A DNA stretch of 64,000 bases from Leuctra nigra (GCA_934045905.1 OW203769.1:31809345-31873344); one strand, 5' to 3'. Positions 37,201 to 44,055 are shown, counted from the stretch's first letter. Made by a program: numbers and translations. The notes: generated by a model from the sequence alone, not told the origin.

Positions 37201-40176
37201 AATACCTAACAATATAGTTTTTAGGTGAACAACCTTTACACATTGATTATGGACAACTTCACAGCATAATGTCTTTGAATGATTATAAGGACTATGAAGA
37301 AAGGATTATGTGGATGATGGAGGATTGCAATCAAGTCCCAACAGTTTCAACCTTTTAATATACCGAGTTTGAGTAACTTTTAGAAAAGAAGAAATTAATA
37401 TTAGTAATCGATGTTTAGGAAAAGAATAGAAATTCATTGTATAAAGCAGATGACTGCTTCACGGATGTGAGATGGGAAGGAGGGGGTCTCGGCCTATGGA
37501 CAGAACATGCGTGCGAGTGCAAGTCTGTGACCTTGACCCACACGTCTAGACCTGACAGCTGTGTAATTATAACTCATTAGTCAAGGCCTTGCAGGGTGGA
37601 GGAGCAGCATGCTTTGGGATGACATTTCCGGACAAATTGTAGACATTGGTTTTTAATGGATAATTAGTTATTTGTATTTGACACGAGGGGCATTCTCCTA
37701 GGCGTACAAGCCTGTCATCTCACTGATACATTCAACTGTCATTTAGCTATTAGGTGTTGATTCCACAATCAATAGGTACTCTTTTTTACAGATTAAAAAA
37801 TTATGTACAAAAAATATTTGGCATTAACTTGACATACTAACATAATATAATTCTCATTAAAAAGTTTATTTTAAATTAACTATGAGGCGAGACAAAACGG
37901 TTTTCTAATTTTACACAAAATTACATAAAAACAGCTGTCGTCCTGTCTCCAACGAATGTGAAAACTCATTCTAAAATGTACAAAATTCCGATTCCAATAA
38001 GTTTTCCCTTGCATGTGGTATAAATGCTGCTAAAAGCGCGATGGCTGATCTTCCCGCCCACCTGGTAGCGCTATGCCGGGAATCGGGATGGGGAATGACA
38101 TCAGATAAACTAAAAGACAGCTGGCAACATGTCAACGCCGAGCTGCTTCTGTGCCGAACACAAGGGTCAGTGACCCCGACACCGAGGTGCCAACACTAGC
38201 AGTCAGGGGCAGGAGAAACAAACAGGGGTGTGACATTTCGTAAAGCCACAATCAATTGCTACCATATTGGGGGATGAAGTGCTGAAAGGTGGTGAAAGGC
38301 GAACATACATCTATCTATAGTTGACAGAGGATGAGTGACCACACTTCCCAAACTTATCCACTTTCAAAAATTAGTTGTTTTCGAAAAACAATTCATACAT
38401 TAAAATCAAAATCATGTACTAGTCGCACATTTGATCTACGAGGAAGTCTGGTCTGTATATGAAGGGTTGGAGGGTTATCTATTTGTTGACACGCTTTGAC
38501 ATGGGCGGTAGTGGAGAGGGTGAAGAATGTGTTAGGTATTCCCAATTTATATTATTTGACCATGAAACACCCACACAAATGAAACAATTTAAATTACAAG
38601 TAAGGCTGCTTCAAGAAAGGAAGCTAATTAATAATTTCAAATATTATATTGGCAAATCTTTTCATTCAAAATCAGGGGGGGGGGGGAGTCTGTTATACTG
38701 TGACAATCTGTGACAGGGGGAGGGTGGACAATCGTGATGTCACGTTTCAGCAAAAAGAAATCACATTTATTATTCTCAACTGAGATTTGAATTTTCCCTC
38801 TTTTTAGGATAATACTTAGGGATGGAGCGAACCTGGATTTTGATATCGACTATCGATATCATTTATATATCGATATATCGATATCGCGATATATCGATAT
38901 ATTGAAATATTGAAATATCGAAATATCGATATATTGAAGTATCGATATATTGAAATATCGATATATTGAAATATTGAAATATCGAAATATCGATATATTG
39001 AAATATCGAAATATCGAAATATCGATATATTGAAATATCGAAATATTGAAATATCGAAATATCGATATATTGAAATATCGAAATATTGATATATGACAAT
39101 ATTATATTTCGATGTAGGTATGGAAATATTGATATATCGCATAAATGCCTTAAATTGCTCCTAAAAATGATAGGAAATTCAAAAGAAAATTTAAATAGAA
39201 ATAACACAGCCGTTCCAAAATATAGGGTCACCGGCCAGATAAGAAAGAAATGTGAATAATCTGAGAAATTGTTCTAAAATCTGATAAACGCTGCACTGCA
39301 AATATGAATTATTTTGCCATAGTAGGTATAAACTTCAATTAAGAATATAGTTGTATCATACGGTAAAGCTTCGATATATCGATATTTCAATATATCGATA
39401 TTTCAATATTTCGATATTTCGATATTTTAATATTTCAATATTTCGATATTTCGATATTTCGATATTTCGATATTTCGATATTTCGATATTTCAATATTTC
39501 AATATTTCAATATATCGATATTTCAATATTTCGATATATCGATATTTCAATATATCGATATTCAATATATTCAGGTATCGATATTTCGATATTTTTTTGA
39601 TATCGATATATATCGATATATCGATATTTTCTCCATCCCTAATAATACTACAAGTATTTAAGTATGTAGTAATATAATTCTACAAATGTTTTGGGTTTAA
39701 AATTTTGCAATAAATCATTAAAAAGTTTTGTGTTTTTTCATTCTTTCAATGTATTTTTTCTTTGCAATAAATCACTAACTATAGTGAAAATATGAATGCA
39801 AGTGTTTTTTGTGTGTGGGGGGGGGCAACCTTTAGGTGACATACTTTTTAGGGGGGAGGGGAGGGGGGTAAAAAGTTTGACAACTTGGGACAAGAGGGGG
39901 AGGGGGGGGGGGGGGTAAAAAAGTGGCCTATTTTGCGTGACATACTTTATGAACATTAGCGATGGCAACAAGTAACTCACCGATGAGCACTGCTCCCGCG
40001 ATCTCGAACACCGTCGCCAGGCAACACGCCTGCCGTATCGTCAGCACCTTGGAGCCGACGGACGTTCCGAACGAGTTGGCGACATCGTTGGCGCCGATGC
40101 CGAACGCCAAGACGAACGCCACCAGGAAGCCGACCACCACCAGCCACAGCAGATCCACGGAGAACGGATCGAGCAT
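11600..40176 (-). CDS. NaPi-III: SLC20/PiT-type sodium-dependent phosphate transporter (13 coding exons)
   Basis: Joining 13 GT-AG exons gives an unbroken 571-residue protein. SLC20 (PiT) proteins import phosphate with sodium across the plasma membrane and are built as two inverted half-repeats. The first half shows GANDVANS (residues 28-35, exon 1) and [13 protein letters not shown] (exon 3). The second shows [13 protein letters not shown] (motif at 424-431, exon 10) and [11 protein letters not shown] (exon 12). These paired motifs are diagnostic of the family. Exons 4-5 encode hydrophobic segments. Exons 6-9 (about residues 248-383) encode the polar cytosolic loop, which is shorter than in vertebrate PiT proteins. 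Exons 11-13 encode the last membrane segments, ending ILRAVAL. Introns 1-6 are all phase 1, so exons 2-6 are symmetrical. Exon 2 is amplified into an 18-copy array; the coding copy is taken as the one nearest exon 1. The first ATG (40176) starts directly before the first membrane segment. The Drosophila-style symbol is an orthology inference. Confidence 0.95.
12342..12522 (+). mobile_element. left end of a truncated hAT-like element
   Basis: CAGTGGTTCCCAAACTTTTT is a classic hAT left end. No matching right end is found before the minisatellite begins at about 12523, so the element is broken. A CTCTACATGTGTAGAG palindrome sits just before it. Confidence 0.45.
12523..14310. repeat. 43-bp minisatellite, split by a LINE
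   Basis: The unit reads TGAATGCTAGACAACAGGCT GGCAGCAACACTAGGCATTG TAG. About 8.6 units fill 12523-12894 and about 2.3 units fill 14212-14310. Units differ only at a C/T position (CAGGCTGG or CAGGTTGG) and a few other bases. The array lies in intron 12 and stops about 15 bases from the donor of exon 12 (14325). The LINE at 12895-14211 interrupts one unit. Confidence 0.9.
12895..14211 (+). mobile_element. 5'-truncated non-LTR retrotransposon with open RT frame
   Basis: A single open frame (12896-14074, 392 codons) carries reverse-transcriptase blocks in order: [14 protein letters not shown] (block A), [14 protein letters not shown] (block B) and [11 protein letters not shown] (catalytic YADD). 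A LINE-type C-terminal region with FKYLGMLLD and [14 protein letters not shown] follows. The 3' end is AATAAAG then a run of ATT units (14191-14211). The 4-bp word AGCA flanks both ends (12891-12894 and 14212-14215), so it inserted into a minisatellite unit. The endonuclease half is missing. The undamaged frame suggests a fairly recent insertion. The clade is probably within the Jockey/CR1/L2 group; this is not settled. It is antisense to the transporter. Confidence 0.9.
14326..14478 (-). CDS. NaPi-III: transporter exon 12
   Basis: A 153-nt exon between TTCTTGCAG and GTAAAT, phase 2 to 2. It encodes [19 protein letters not shown] then [18 protein letters not shown], the second-half PiT signature region. 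A minisatellite lies immediately beyond its donor. Confidence 0.95.
14502..14885. mobile_element. TTAA-flanked foldback MITE, family B copy 1
   Basis: The 384-bp palindrome starts GACGGCTTGGTAGTGAG and ends with the inverse (CTCACTACCAAGCCCTC). TTAA lies on both sides (14498-14501 and 14886-14889). Landmarks are TCAATATCTTTTTCCAGTGT and, at the centre, TTTTCGGGTTCTAAACACCT in both orientations. It sits 20 bases upstream of exon 12 on the minus strand, inside intron 11. Other copies are at 18900, 41691 and 60538. Confidence 0.8.
15161..15384 (+). mobile_element. probable 3' end of a decayed LINE
   Basis: A short open frame (15161-15319) encodes an acidic tail with [20 protein letters not shown] followed by [15 protein letters not shown]. 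It ends at TAG, and shortly after comes a run of ATT units. The [15 protein letters not shown] wording plus the ATT tail resemble LINE C-termini. The rest of the element is absent, so the call is weak. It lies in transporter intron 11. Confidence 0.35.
15911..17036. mobile_element. 1.1-kb element with 227-bp terminal inverted repeats
   Basis: The arms 15911-16138 and about 16811-17036 are almost perfect inverted copies. The outer ends are TCCCAGAAAAAACACTCCG and its inverse, with TA on both sides, so a Tc1/mariner-like TA target is possible. The 670-bp middle is AT-rich and non-coding. It lies in intron 11 of the transporter. The arms are too alike for an ancient insertion. Confidence 0.75.
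17080..17935 (+). repeat. five degenerate repeats, each with a TGACGTCA palindrome
   Basis: The line ATGACGTCACTTCCGGTT occurs at 17225, 17377, 17532, 17677 and 17799, spaced 122-155 bp. Each is preceded by a version of ATCGGTCCAGCCGTTTT and followed, in several units, by GGCGGC. TGACGTCA is the CREB/ATF consensus and ACTTCCGG is an ETS-type site. The units look like a decayed tandem array inside intron 11. Regulatory use is only a possibility. Confidence 0.6.
18288..18443 (-). CDS. NaPi-III: transporter exon 11
   Basis: A 156-nt exon between GTCTGCAG and GTGAGT, phase 2 to 2. It encodes [20 protein letters not shown] then [20 protein letters not shown]: a membrane segment and the basic loop typical of the second half of PiT proteins. 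Confidence 0.94.
18535..19487. mobile_element. MITE family A copy 2, split by a family B insertion
   Basis: The left part has GATACGATTGGAGACGAAAT and AATCATGATTAGATAAAAGA. The right part after 19287 has CGGGTTTAGTCGCCAATCC, TGATCATGTGAACATCC and CTCTCTCAATTTTCTAAAAT. Between them lies family B copy 2. Rejoined at one TTAA, the two parts read like uninterrupted copies at about 21720 and 43735. It lies in intron 10. Confidence 0.7.
18900..19282. mobile_element. foldback MITE family B copy 2, nested in family A
   Basis: A 383-bp palindrome starts GAGGGCTTGGTAGTGAGCG and ends with its inverse. The left flank is TTAT (18896-18899) and the right flank is TTAA (19283-19286), so one base of the duplication has changed. 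The insertion point in family A contains a single TTAA in other copies. Confidence 0.8.
20343..20509 (-). CDS. NaPi-III: transporter exon 10
   Basis: A 167-nt exon between TTTGCAG and GTGAGC, phase 0 to 2. It encodes the end of the cytosolic loop, then [17 protein letters not shown] and [18 protein letters not shown]. The latter is the C-terminal PiT signature thought to line the ion and phosphate path. Confidence 0.96.
20871..21162. mobile_element. foldback element carrying a nested TA-flanked hairpin
   Basis: The outer arms read TTGCTCCTACTA then CAGTCCGTGTCACACGGA, with an inverse ending TAGTAGGAGCAA at about 21162. The left arm is split by a 90-bp hairpin (20883-20972) that starts TGTGGTCAGCAT and ends ATGCTGACCACA, with TA on each side. 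Removing it restores perfect pairing of the outer arms across that junction. It lies in intron 9, about 45 bases from the donor of exon 9. Confidence 0.75.
21207..21259 (-). CDS. NaPi-III: transporter exon 9
   Basis: A 53-nt exon between TGTTTCAG and GTAAGT, phase 1 to 0, encoding [17 protein letters not shown]. It is part of the polar cytosolic loop. Intron 8, between exons 9 and 8, is only 70 bases. Confidence 0.9.
21330..21402 (-). CDS. NaPi-III: transporter exon 8
   Basis: A 73-nt exon between GTTCCAG and GTGAGT, phase 0 to 1. It encodes [20 protein letters not shown] then TPAL, part of the cytosolic loop. Confidence 0.92.
21481..21927. mobile_element. MITE family A, copy 3
   Basis: An uninterrupted copy in inverted orientation: GCAAGCGCGCGCGATTTTGC at the left, GATACGATTGGAGGC, TGATTAAAATTTGAGATAA, GGTTAATGGATTTGGTCTCC, then CTCTCTCAATTTGTTAAAAC and GGTCGAGCGCTAGTATCACC at the right. 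It lies in intron 7 of the transporter. Confidence 0.65.
21996..22216 (-). CDS. NaPi-III: transporter exon 7 (large cytosolic loop)
   Basis: A 221-nt exon between TTGCGTAG and GTGAGT, phase 1 to 0. It encodes a polar, low-conservation stretch beginning [20 protein letters not shown] and ending NNSNK. It is Ser-, Asn- and Gly-rich, as expected for the variable central loop of PiT proteins. Upstream on the minus strand the intron carries a long C run (22267-22295 as G on plus). Confidence 0.93.
22267..22295 (+). repeat. poly-G run in intron 6
   Basis: About 29 G with one adjacent AGGGG block, 50 bases upstream (minus sense) of the exon 7 acceptor. On the transcript it is a C run and may act as an unusual polypyrimidine tract. 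Confidence 0.85.
22330..24060. other. intron 6 of the transporter, no further feature
   Basis: AT-rich non-coding DNA. A slightly G-rich patch at 23260-23310 and isolated open frames are seen, but none has splice or codon support. Confidence 0.5.
24065..24124 (-). CDS. NaPi-III: transporter exon 6
   Basis: A 60-nt exon between GTGTTACAG and GTAAAT, phase 1 to 1, encoding [19 protein letters not shown]. It begins the polar cytosolic loop. Short and symmetrical, it could be skipped without a frameshift. Confidence 0.88.
25760..25879 (-). CDS. NaPi-III: transporter exon 5
   Basis: A 120-nt exon between CCCCAG and GTGAGT, phase 1 to 1. It encodes [20 protein letters not shown] then [19 protein letters not shown], a membrane segment ending in basic residues at the cytosolic face. 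Confidence 0.95.
26301..26882. mobile_element. non-autonomous hAT element with perfect 8-bp duplication
   Basis: It is flanked by GTCAGACC on both sides (26293-26300 and 26883-26890). The ends are CAGTGTTAGGGAGGGAAC and the near inverse CTTCCCCAACACGG. The subterminal regions are filled with GAACTTTTAAAAAG-type words and GAACG/CGTTC pairs. It is 582 bp with no transposase. It lies in intron 4 of the transporter. Confidence 0.85.
26985..27255. repeat. decayed copy of the 32237 MITE
   Basis: It shares CTTTTAGGTGAGCTCTGATT and ATTGATTGTCAAGGAACC with the element at 32237-32455. The terminal inverted repeats are eroded here. It ends about 70 bases from the donor of exon 4. Confidence 0.5.
27327..27509 (-). 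CDS. NaPi-III: transporter exon 4
   Basis: A 183-nt exon between GTGCGCAG and GTGAGT, phase 1 to 1. It encodes [20 protein letters not shown] then [20 protein letters not shown], followed by a membrane segment with [13 protein letters not shown]. SWFxSPLLSG is a strongly conserved PiT stretch. Confidence 0.96.
27993..28570. mobile_element. non-autonomous hAT element, GTAATG/ATTAC-rich
   Basis: It is flanked by ATTTTGGT on both sides (27985-27992 and 28571-28578). The ends are CAGACTTGGGTAAATTAC and an inverse ending CCCAAGACTG. Subterminal arrays of AAGTAATGAAATTAC and its inverse fill about 150 bp at each end. It is 578 bp, non-coding, in intron 3. Confidence 0.88.
28913..29100 (+). repeat. 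partial copy of repeat K
   Basis: GATCGAGCTGAAATTTTGCA and GAAATCCATTGGTTGGTTAA match the middle of repeat K (3660-4425). Neither terminus is present. Confidence 0.45.
29100..30810. other. intron 3 sequence without a supported feature
   Basis: AT-rich DNA with an 11-base G run near 29862. No exon, repeat family or RNA gene is convincing here. Confidence 0.45.
30811..30908 (-). repeat. tRNA-like hairpin repeat (possible SINE fragment)
   Basis: On the minus strand a perfect T-arm (CCGGG, TTCGAGC loop, CCCGG) sits inside a larger hairpin. The outer arms (AGGGATGTGCGTTGTGAAAAA and inverse TTTTTCACAACGACCATCCCT) are imperfect copies. The sequence after the T-arm ends in a T run on the minus strand, like a pol III terminator. 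No full cloverleaf forms. Confidence 0.45.
31423..31447 (+). repeat. poly-C run in intron 3
   Basis: About 25 C followed by CCACCACCCC. It is the reverse-complement equivalent of the G runs elsewhere in the window. Confidence 0.85.
32237..32455. mobile_element. 219-bp MITE with 29-bp terminal inverted repeats
   Basis: It starts GGTACACTCCCCCAAATAAT with AAACGGTAC, and the exact inverse ends it. The interior is non-coding and shares lines with decayed copies at 26985-27255 and 50700-50884. No clear duplication of the target is seen. It lies in intron 3 of the transporter. Confidence 0.75.
32822..33429 (+). mobile_element. LINE 3' fragment with C-terminal coding remnant
   Basis: An open frame ending at 33175 encodes a LINE C-terminal region ([20 protein letters not shown] then [15 protein letters not shown]). 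The wording fits the conserved end of many LINE ORF2 proteins. The 3' UTR has a hairpin (CTGGCAGCAGG with its inverse CCTGCTGCCAG at 33330-33385) and ends in an AATAAAT run. It belongs to a different family from the LINE at 12895. Confidence 0.7.
33779..33888. mobile_element. 110-bp MITE
   Basis: The ends are exact inverted copies of AGCCCGATTTACACGGCCA. The centre pairs TTGAACAACTTCC with TTGTTCAA. The flanks are TAA and TAG, so a 3-bp TWA-type duplication is possible but not perfect. It lies in intron 3 near exon 3. Confidence 0.65.
33930..34138. mobile_element. MITE family A, copy 4 (partial)
   Basis: ATTAAAATTTCAAATCATTT and GTCTCCAATCAAATCCAAAA then GCAGCAAAATCGCTTGC match the right half of family A. 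It ends about 90 bases from the donor of exon 3. Confidence 0.55.
34226..34369 (-). CDS. NaPi-III: transporter exon 3
   Basis: A 144-nt exon between TTGCTTGCAG and GTGAGT, phase 1 to 1. It encodes [20 protein letters not shown] then [30 protein letters not shown] is the first-half PiT motif. Its acceptor is preceded by GTTGTTGCTTGCAG, nearly the same string as before exon 2. Confidence 0.96.
34822..36926 (-). repeat. NaPi-III: 18-copy tandem array of transporter exon 2, period exactly 118 bp
   Basis: Each unit is the 99-nt exon 2 plus a 19-nt spacer (GTGAGTTCATTGCTTACAG or ...GCAG) made of a donor and an acceptor. Copies start every 118 bp from 34822 to 36828 with no indel. Reading [20 protein letters not shown], the codon before VSD is AAG (Lys) in copies 2, 5, 9 and 18 counted from the low coordinate, TAT in copy 3, and TAG stop in the other 13. 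Copies 1 and 4 share an extra G-to-R change (CGA for GGA). Copies 2 and 5 share the GCAG acceptor, so a three-unit block (1-3 and 4-6) was probably duplicated as well. The spacer is too short to be an intron. Copy 9 has GTGGGT in place of GTGAGT. The highest-coordinate copy (36828-36926) is the normal exon. Confidence 0.97.
36828..36926 (-). CDS. NaPi-III: transporter exon 2, the intact copy next to exon 1
   Basis: A 99-nt exon, phase 1 to 1, between CTTGTTGCTTGCAG and GTGAGT. It encodes [20 protein letters not shown] then [12 protein letters not shown], aligning with the loop and membrane stretch that follows the first PiT signature. It alone in the array has a real upstream intron, the intact Lys codon and a GCAG acceptor. 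It is therefore the likely spliced copy. Joining its donor to exon 3 would place the other 17 copies in a 2.5-kb intron. Confidence 0.9.
36950..38800. other. intron 1 of the transporter, right part
   Basis: Non-coding DNA with no repeat family that I can define. There is a G run (38676-38687) and a slightly GC-rich patch at 38040-38200. Confidence 0.45.
38817..39641. mobile_element. hAT element with ATCGATAT-type palindromic arrays, copy 1
   Basis: It is flanked by ATAATACT on both sides (38809-38816 and 39642-39649). The ends are TAGGGATGGAG and its inverse CTCCATCCCTA. About 250 bp at each end consist of repeated self-complementary words (ATCGATAT, AATATCG, TATTGAAAT), so the two arms also pair with each other. 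The core has ACACAGCCGTTCCAAAATAT. The whole is 825 bp, non-coding, in intron 1. A shorter copy is at 53519-53976. Confidence 0.9.
39981..40176 (-). CDS. NaPi-III: transporter exon 1 (start codon exon)
   Basis: The coding part runs from ATG at 40176 to a GTGAGT donor at 39980, ending in phase 1. It encodes [20 protein letters not shown] then [17 protein letters not shown] and [28 protein letters not shown] is the N-terminal PiT signature. Start choice: this is the first ATG in frame and directly precedes the first membrane segment; no longer frame is open upstream without stops. Confidence 0.93.
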
Positions 40177-40180
40177 CGTC

Positions 40181-40275
40181 GCCTCGAACCGAACCTCACT
40201 CTCTCGAACCTAGCCTAACTCTCTCGAACCTAACCTCACTCTCTCGTACCTAACTCTCGGGACTAACCTAACTCG
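40181..40275 (-). repeat. about 20-bp tandem repeat in the 5' leader
   Basis: Four degenerate units of GTTAGGTTCGAGAGAGT-like sequence lie immediately upstream of the transporter ATG. GTTAGG words resemble the insect telomere motif, but the units are longer and mixed, so I read this as a local leader repeat. Confidence 0.6.
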
Positions 40276-40656
40276 TTGCGTAGACTCGTCTTCGTGCGAC
40301 CAGACATATTCAAGACATATCACAGAGACTTTTGTTATAATTATATATTATTAATGTTACTTTCTTCCTTGAGCTGTGTTTCAACCCTCCCGAATGGAAC
40401 TTTTAACCTCTATCGCCTAATATTTCTTTGCTTGATAGCTTTATAAAAAATAAACTACCATTTGAATTGATATTACTCTAAGTGTTTTTCTTCTCCCCGA
40501 CCGTTCCCTCACTGCTAATTTTAATTTCTTGAGATCTTCTTTTGCAGTTAACGAAATATAGTTCTAAATAAATATGTGACTTTGCTTGTGAATGTATCTA
40601 GTGAATATAGGCCTAATCGGATGTAGTGGGTGACCGTGTCACGCTTTCGGTCAGCG

Positions 40657-40722
40657 CTAAGAGATCAGCTGACGGTCGACGATGGCGCTATACCTCCAGA
40701 TACCGTTCAACGAGACAAACAT
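40657..40722 (-). promoter_or_regulatory. possible 5' UTR acceptor followed by a 21-codon upstream ORF
   Basis: On the minus strand TGTCTGATTGCAG directly precedes ATG at 40722. That ATG opens 21 codons (MFVSLNGIWRYSAIVDRQLIS) and stops at 40657-40659. If the transporter leader begins with an exon here, this would be an upstream ORF about 480 nt before the main ATG. It is inferred from sequence only. Confidence 0.35.
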
Positions 40723-40854
40723 CTGCAATCAGACAAAGCACTGCGTTAGAAACAGAGGACAACAATGGGGATTGCAAATAATAACTTCTGGAAGAAATGA
40801 ATGGTACAGGGAAAGAATGCTATAAGTCACATTCGGATGAAACTGAGATAAACG

Positions 40855-41569
40855 CAGTGGCGGTCTGACCCGGGGTGCAATCGTATCGCGGGGCAGAGAT
40901 GGGCAAAGATACTTGGAAAAAGTATCAAGATACAAGATACTGATACTCTTAAAATTTTCAAATAGATACTTGATAGGTACTTGATACTTGATACTTCATT
41001 AAATTTGAGTATCAATTGATAATAGTATCAAAGTATCAAAAGATACTTTGATAGTATCAAAGTATCAAGTATCAAAAATTGTATCAAAGATATTTTATCA
41101 GAGATACTTTGATACCGCTGCTGAGGAAGAATTTGGTCAAGGTGAGGTAGGGGAGATCATTGACGAAGTGTTCTTAGGGGTTGGGTGAAAAAAGGGTATG
41201 TATGGGCGGAAGAGATTCATAGAAAAAAATACCTGAGGTTCTAAACTGAAACATTTTAGTGCAAAATTCCAAAGTATCAAAAGTATCTTTTCGGTAAAAA
41301 GATACTTGATACTATTTTGAATATTAATTGATAATTGATATTTGATACTGACTCCAAGAAAAGTATCAAGATATAGATACTGATAGTGCCCATCTCTGAT
41401 TACGCGCCCCTAAATACATTTTACTGCCGTTTTTCATATTTAACCAGCATTTTTAGTAATTTCACATCAAATTTTTTTAACTCTACTTTGTTTTACGGGC
41501 CCAGTCACATGTTTTCCCGGGCCCTTTGCCTCATCGCATCCCAGACCTTTTCATCCCAGACCGCCCCGG
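40855..41569. mobile_element. hAT-like MITE family J copy 2, with a nested element
   Basis: It has perfect 8-bp flanks GATAAACG (40847-40854 and 41570-41577). The left end is CAGTGGCGGTCTG and the right end is CAGACCGCCCCGG. The matching copy at 9628-9865 is 238 bp; this one is longer because another hAT-like element (40894-41398) lies inside it. Confidence 0.8.
40894..41398. mobile_element. hAT-like element with GTATCAAGATAC arrays
   Basis: The ends are inverted copies of CAGAGATGGGCA. Both subterminal regions consist of repeated GATACTTGATAC and AGTATCAAGTATC words. The 8-bp flanks do not match, probably because family J sequence beside it has been lost. It is 505 bp and non-coding. Confidence 0.7.
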
Positions 41570-41690
41570 GATAAACGAAGCTTTATGTTGAAACTTGTAT
41601 CTAATCTCAATATTTCAATCGATATTTCAATTGCGTTTTTCAAGACTTTGTGACAATATTTTCTAAAAACGACCACTTGCACCACCTTAA

Positions 41691-41987
41691 GAGGGCTTGG
41701 TAGTGAGCGTGGCCTTGACGAGTTTTTTAATCGATTTTTATCAATATCTTTTTCCAGTGTAATTGTTAACAAAATAGGGCTATGGACGTGAATTCAGAAC
41801 AGTTCAATGAAAATAATTTCATAGTTTGGAATAAGTTATTAGTTTTATTTTGTCCAACAGGTGTTTAGAACCCGAAAATTTCATTGAACTGTTCCGAATA
41901 CTCGTACAAAGCCCTATTTTGTTAACAATTACACTGGAAAAAGATATTGATAATAATCGATTAAAAAACTCTTCAAGGTCAAACTCA
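41691..41987. mobile_element. foldback MITE family B, copy 3 (truncated)
   Basis: It starts GAGGGCTTGGTAGTGAGCG after TTAA (41687-41690). The centre has a deletion, and the right terminus is lost after CAAGGTCAAACTCA. The remaining arms still pair. Confidence 0.7.
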
Positions 41988-41989
41988 GC

Positions 41990-43080
41990 ATCAATATGTC
42001 TAAATCGTGACGGATTGCAATGTGTTCTCGTAACGTGGAGATAAGTTCACCCCCTGACAATGTCGCGCGCACATCGCCTAGATAACGTCCAACAAACTCA
42101 ATCACAAACTCAGTCACTCGATTTCGAAGTCTCGAGTAGAAAAGCCTCGTGAATGAACACGTGACCAACTTCTCAACTGACTGGTGGAAACTTTGTAATG
42201 GATGCGCCAAGAGAGCGAAGAATGATGACAAGTGGCCGCTGGACTTCGTATTGACATTACAGTCGGCAAACAGAAATGAAGACGTCGAGCGAAGAAAACA
42301 AGACGAGGGACAAAACTAAAGACATTTGTTTCTAAAAGTGTTGAAATAACCAATTAATTTCATCAATTAATATCTATCACCAAATAAGAAACATTTTTTA
42401 TATAAAATAGACAGTGTGGTATGAGTTCTAATTGTATTTATTTTGAGCGACGTTTCAAGAGAACTGTGTCACCCCTCATCAATCAGGCTCTGTGCTGTTT
42501 ATTCTGTACAGAATATTTTATTTTTTATGCCCATCCGTACTGTTTATTTTATATATAATGATGTGTTCTGAAACATTACGAAACATTTTTTTCCATTTAT
42601 TGCTCCTGGGTCTGAAAATATGTATAGAACCTGATGCCCATCGACTTTTCGCGAAAGTTGAACAAAAATCAGTATTATACCTAATCATTTTGTGTGCAGT
42701 TTAGGATTTATCTGATCTGGTTCAGATAAATTTCAGGTGCAGTTTGGTTTCCCAGATATTCATGAGTAGAACACCAATTGCAGCGAAACACGAACAGACG
42801 TCTAGGAAATCAAATCGCATGACATTCGACTTTTTAGTCGACTCGACACGGTTCCATCAGTTATCGTTATTTATTAAAAAATCAATATTGTTGCTCAATC
42901 TCTAGAAATCAAAACTATATTTTACAAAACTATGATTTGCGTCTGAAATAATTTACTTACGCATGCAATCACCATTCATTTGTAACGTACCTAATTGAAC
43001 ATCTACTTGCAAAAGGATTTATCGAATTTGCAACAATTAATCGACTTGTCAGTGGCACTCGAATGAAAACACAAGTGCCA
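41990..43080. other. no supported feature
   Basis: Mixed-composition DNA with scattered short open frames and no repeat family that I recognise. No splice-supported exon was found on either strand. Confidence 0.4.
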
Positions 43081-43102
43081 CTTGTATAATCCCATTGGGA
43101 AC

Positions 43103-43345
43103 ACTCACAGTGGCCATACCTTGACCCGTTCCCACTGCTCCACTTGGCCCTACCCCAGCCACACCCGCCGCCGCCTAGCTCCGCGCATCGCACACACCCG
43201 GCCGCGCAGTAGCACGGGTGTTCCGAGTCGTCAACCTACGCGGCGGCGCATGATGACAGTCCCGAGACACCCGAGCAGCATTGACGAGCGGGTGCTCCGG
43301 CGCGTGACTCGACAGTGCGCTACCTATAGGCGACGTCCAGAACTT
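43103..43345 (-). promoter_or_regulatory. CpG-rich patch, candidate first exon or promoter
   Basis: This is one of few GC- and CpG-rich stretches in the window (GCCGCCGCCTAG, GCGGCGGCG and others). On the minus strand it ends with two possible donors, AAG/GTATGG at 43119 and ACT/GTGAGT near 43107. It lies 2.4 kb upstream of the possible acceptor at 40722, so it could be the leader exon of the phosphate transporter. There is no conserved coding frame. Confidence 0.35.
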
Positions 43346-43556
43346 CATGGTTGGATTTAGACACTCGCGAAATATTGTAATTTATTAACTGTTTGCAGAT
43401 TTTTAGATACGAGATCTAAACTTAAAATTGAAGTTCTAGACGTGAATTATTGACGTTGCACCAGACTATTGCCAATACACCGGAGATGTACATTGCTAAT
43501 AAATACCGAACTTATTTATACCGAAATTCCTCAAACATTCCTCATTCCTCATTTGT

Positions 43557-44055
43557 ATAAGGTGATACAAGCGCTCGGCTGTTTTAGAAAATTGAGAGAG
43601 AAAAATTTGTGAGAGAAAAACATGATCTATCTGATTGTATATTAGTAGTTTTTATTTTATTTTTTAATTAGGCGCCGGTAATTCAACAAAATCGCGCAAA
43701 ACAATGAAATTTGCGATACGATTGGAGACCAAACTCGTTAATTAATTATTCTCAAATTTTAATCATGATTATAGATGAAAGACAAACTTAGGGTTATCAC
43801 TTGGCACATTTTTGGAATTCATTTTATACAGCGCCCGGGGAGACAGAAAATAGCTAAATTTTTCACCAAAAATCTACGAATTATTACTAATTAACGAAAC
43901 AAAAATTTTAAAAAAATAACAAGGGATGACCCTAAGTTTGTCTTCTATCTAATCACGATTAAAATTTCAAAAAATTTGGTCAAACCAATTCGTCTCCAAT
44001 CGTGTCCAAAATAGTGTCTGCAAAAAGCAGGAAAATCGCTCGCGCTTGCAGTGGA
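43557..44055. mobile_element. MITE family A, copy 5
   Basis: It begins AAGGTGATACAAGCGCTCGG and CTGTTTTAGAAAATTGAGAG, continues with GGCGCCGGTAATTCAACAAA and CGATTGGAGACCAAACTCG, and ends with GTCTCCAATCGTGTCC and AAAATCGCTCGCGCTTGC. It is a near full-length copy of about 500 bp and non-coding. Confidence 0.7.

Noticed and set aside
38816..39677. Long Ile/Tyr/Arg/Phe-rich frames such as repeated DISIYRYF
   Set aside because: They are translations of the ATCGATAT palindromic repeats of a hAT element, open only because the repeat lacks stops.
40181..40275. TTAGG-type telomeric repeat
   Set aside because: The units are about 20 bp with GAGAGAG inserts; they are not a TTAGG tandem array.
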